From positions 1 through 15,679 of the forward strand of contig CAYSHT010000047.1 in assembly GCA_964430915.1 (NCBI GenBank): DNA of 15,679 bases. The letters run 5' to 3'. A program made the position numbers and the translations under genes. The notes below the pieces were generated by a model. It worked only from the letters and a program-made list of their open reading frames with translations, searched no databases and was not told the origin of the DNA. The DNA comes from JAFGBH01 sp964430915. GTDB taxonomy: Bacteria; Desulfobacterota; Syntrophia; Syntrophales; UBA2210. Below, one piece after another: positions 13,887-15,679 of the stretch. Position 1 is the first letter of the stretch, and every line of letters starts with the position of its first letter.

Positions 13887-15584
13887 ATGTATAAGAATTC
13901 TCAGCCGGAAAAGGATTTGATGTCGAGGCTCGGATGGCTGATGCTTTTCAGGGTCTTAGTAGTTTCTTTTTTGCTTGGAATTGCCGCTTTTATCCAGATA
14001 AGGGGAGCCGATTCACTCTCGCAGGTGTCTCTCTATTCCATCTTCATCGTGATCGGGGTAACCTATCTCCTTTCCATTATATACGTAGTTCTTTTGAAGG
14101 TAGTCAAAAATATTCTTTCCTGTGTATATGTTCAATCCATTTTTGACATTATTCTCATAACTATACTTGTCTATGCAACGGGGGGTGTTGAAAGCGTCTA
14201 TTCAACCCTCTATCCCCTGGTGATAATCTATTCTGTTATATTTCTGGGAAGGAAAGGAGGGTTTCTTGCCGCCTCTGCAAGTGGTATCGTCTATGGTGTC
14301 TTGCTGGATCTGGAGTTTTACGGCATTTTTCATCCTATCTACAGTGAACTCCACCACGGTTATGATTATAGTGCCGGGTATGTATTCTCGAGGATCTTTA
14401 TCTATATCGTATCCTTCTATATCATTGCCTTTTTGGGAAGTTTTGTGGTTGAACGGCAGAAGAAACTGGTTTCCCTCCTCTCGGAAAAGGACAACGCCTT
14501 CGAGCAACTGGACACCCTCTACAGCAGTATTGTTGAGTCGGTTAGTGCTGGAATTATGACAATCGATCTTCAGGGGAGGGTAAAATCCTTCAACAGTGCC
14601 GCCGAAGAAATTACCGGTCTTATGTTCTCTCAGATCAAGGATAGACACATCGATAAGATTTTTATCGATATATCCGATGTAATCTACAGAAAGACAGAGG
14701 GAGATCGGAGGGGCAAAGGCAGTGATGATGGAAAGCGAAACAGGTTTGAGGCCGTTATTCCTCTTAAAGATGGAAAACAGATGGTACTGGGCTTTTCCTT
14801 TTCACCGCTTATTAACAGAAACGGGAAGGAGATAGGTGAAATCCTCATTTTTCAGGATCTCACGCACATCAAGGAAATGGAAGGAGAGGTGGAAAGGAGC
14901 AAAAGGCTTGCCATGATAGGCGAGATGTCGGCGGTACTGGCCCATGAATTACGCAATCCCCTCGCGTCTATCAGCGGATCGATACAACTGCTGAAAAAAG
15001 ATCTGAAATTAACGGGAACCGATGAGAGGCTCATGGATATTGTTCTGAGGGGTAAGGACCACCTGGAGAACCTGGCCAGGGACTTTCTCCTCCTCGCAAG
15101 ACCGAGTATGGATAAGCGGTCTGTGATGAATGTAAAAGAGATTATCGATGATTTGATCGAATCTATTCGGTTCGGTCACGATTGGAACGACAACGTTGCA
15201 ATAGAAACAATATTGTGTGAGCAGAACGAAGTGTATGGAAATGAAACGGAGATACGGCAGGTTTTTTTAAACATTATTGTAAACGCGCTGCAATCTATGC
15301 CCGATGGGGGAAAATTGGAAATTACGTCAAGGGGTGTGAAAAGGGACGGAAATGAGGTCCTTGAAATCTCTATCAGTGATACTGGTTGCGGCATTTCGGA
15401 AGAGAATTTAAAGAAGATTCAGGAACCCTTTTATACCACGAAGGAAATGGGAACGGGACTTGGCCTTGCGATTGTTCATAGGGTTATTGAAAGTAACCTG
15501 GGTGAATTTAAAGTCGAAAGTGAAGTAAATAAAGGGACGATTTGCACGATATCTATTCCCAGAAATTATGACAGGAGGTCATAG
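13887..15584 (+). CDS. pilS: PilS-like membrane sensor histidine kinase
   Basis: A 565-residue kinase. Six hydrophobic segments fill about residues 12-190 (starting LGWLMLFRVLVVSFLLG, typical of PilS N-termini). A short linker, a PAS domain (about 205-325, SVSAGIMTIDLQGRVKSFN), a dimerisation/phosphoacceptor domain with H353 (LAHELRNPLASI) and an ATPase domain follow. ATPase motifs are the N-box NIIVNAL (462-468), D498 in SDTGCGIS, and GTGLGLAIV from 522. It is expected to sense a membrane-level cue and phosphorylate the adjacent regulator. In PilS/PilR systems this controls sigma-54-dependent type IV pilin transcription. AAGGGAGG lies 11 bases before the ATG. The response regulator gene begins at the next base after the stop. 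Other NtrB-like kinases share the C-terminal half, so the pilus link is inference. Confidence 0.85.
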   Translation: MYKNSQPEKDLMSRLGWLMLFRVLVVSFLLGIAAFIQIRGADSLSQVSLYSIFIVIGVTYLLSIIYVVLLKVVKNILSCVYVQSIFDIILITILVYATGGVESVYSTLYPLVIIYSVIFLGRKGGFLAASASGIVYGVLLDLEFYGIFHPIYSELHHGYDYSAGYVFSRIFIYIVSFYIIAFLGSFVVERQKKLVSLLSEKDNAFEQLDTLYSSIVESVSAGIMTIDLQGRVKSFNSAAEEITGLMFSQIKDRHIDKIFIDISDVIYRKTEGDRRGKGSDDGKRNRFEAVIPLKDGKQMVLGFSFSPLINRNGKEIGEILIFQDLTHIKEMEGEVERSKRLAMIGEMSAVLAHELRNPLASISGSIQLLKKDLKLTGTDERLMDIVLRGKDHLENLARDFLLLARPSMDKRSVMNVKEIIDDLIESIRFGHDWNDNVAIETILCEQNEVYGNETEIRQVFLNIIVNALQSMPDGGKLEITSRGVKRDGNEVLEISISDTGCGISEENLKKIQEPFYTTKEMGTGLGLAIVHRVIESNLGEFKVESEVNKGTICTISIPRNYDRRS

Positions 15585-15679
15585 ATGGTAAAAATTCTCG
15601 TTGTCGATGATGATCAGGGCATGAGAGAATTTCTCGAGATTATGCTGACAAGAGAAGGATATGATGTTTCTTCTGCCGG
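15585..15679 (+). CDS. pilR: response regulator, partial (probable PilR), cut by the right edge
   Basis: The ATG at 15585 follows the kinase stop with no gap. AGGAGG at 15573-15578 lies 6 bases upstream, inside the kinase's last codons, so translation is probably coupled. The 31 visible residues (MVKILVVDDDQGMREFLEIM and on) are the first strand, acidic pocket DDD and first helix of a receiver domain. In PilR/NtrC-type proteins a sigma-54 AAA+ domain and an HTH domain would follow, but they lie outside the window, so the PilR identity rests on the kinase partner. Confidence 0.75.
   Translation, partial: MVKILVVDDDQGMREFLEIMLTREGYDVSSA

Noticed and set aside
1..15679. CRISPR array, prophage, toxin-antitoxin or defence genes
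   Set aside because: No regularly spaced short repeats and no proteins of those families are visible.

Overview
The window is a chromosomal segment of a moderate-GC Gram-negative bacterium. Gene content and protein sequence style suggest a deltaproteobacterial (Desulfobacterota-like) lineage: a PilS-type kinase followed by a response regulator, a LysM lipoprotein with the IYNDPFMWPLI signature, a cysteine-rich HisRS, a four-cysteine adenylate kinase, and REP-like and GCGAGCGAAGCGAAGC-type dispersed repeats. This assignment is inference from recognition, not from a search. Most of the window is housekeeping or core genes, and I find no phage, CRISPR, toxin-antitoxin or transposase gene.

Layout. 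Positions 1-327 hold no convincing complete gene but contain an imperfect palindromic repeat (158-229). Positions 328-3098 (minus) carry two tandem paralogous amidohydrolases of the MTA/SAH deaminase type. A tRNA-Leu(UAA) with encoded CCA follows on the plus strand (3198-3285) behind a near-consensus promoter. Then come a REP-like repeat (copy A), a small lipoprotein of unknown function, a structured intergenic stretch, adenylate kinase with its own strong promoter, a second REP-like repeat (copy B) bracketed by a 14-bp inverted repeat, and a UvrD/Rep-family helicase (5053-7011). The helicase stop codon abuts the stop of a convergent SMR-family multidrug transporter (7012-7338, minus). A partial third hairpin of the same repeat class and a bidirectional terminator separate this from a LysM lipoprotein (7514-7987, minus), which has a consensus-like promoter.

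From 13763 down to 8121 the minus strand reads comEC, hisS, aspS, probably one transcription unit: hisS and aspS are 4 bases apart, comEC and hisS 68 bases apart. Divergent from comEC, the plus strand carries a PilS-like histidine kinase (13887-15584) and the first 31 codons of its response regulator, which runs off the right edge. ComEC (DNA import channel) and PilS/PilR (type IV pilus regulation) lying back to back fits a competence/pilus-linked locus, though neither process is proven by sequence alone.

The observations most worth a second look are the architecture of repeat copy B (two hairpins nested inside a perfect 14-bp inverted repeat), the tandem divergence of the deaminases, the structured adk leader region, and the pilS leader hairpin that overlaps its Shine-Dalgarno. 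None of these amounts to a demonstrated new system.
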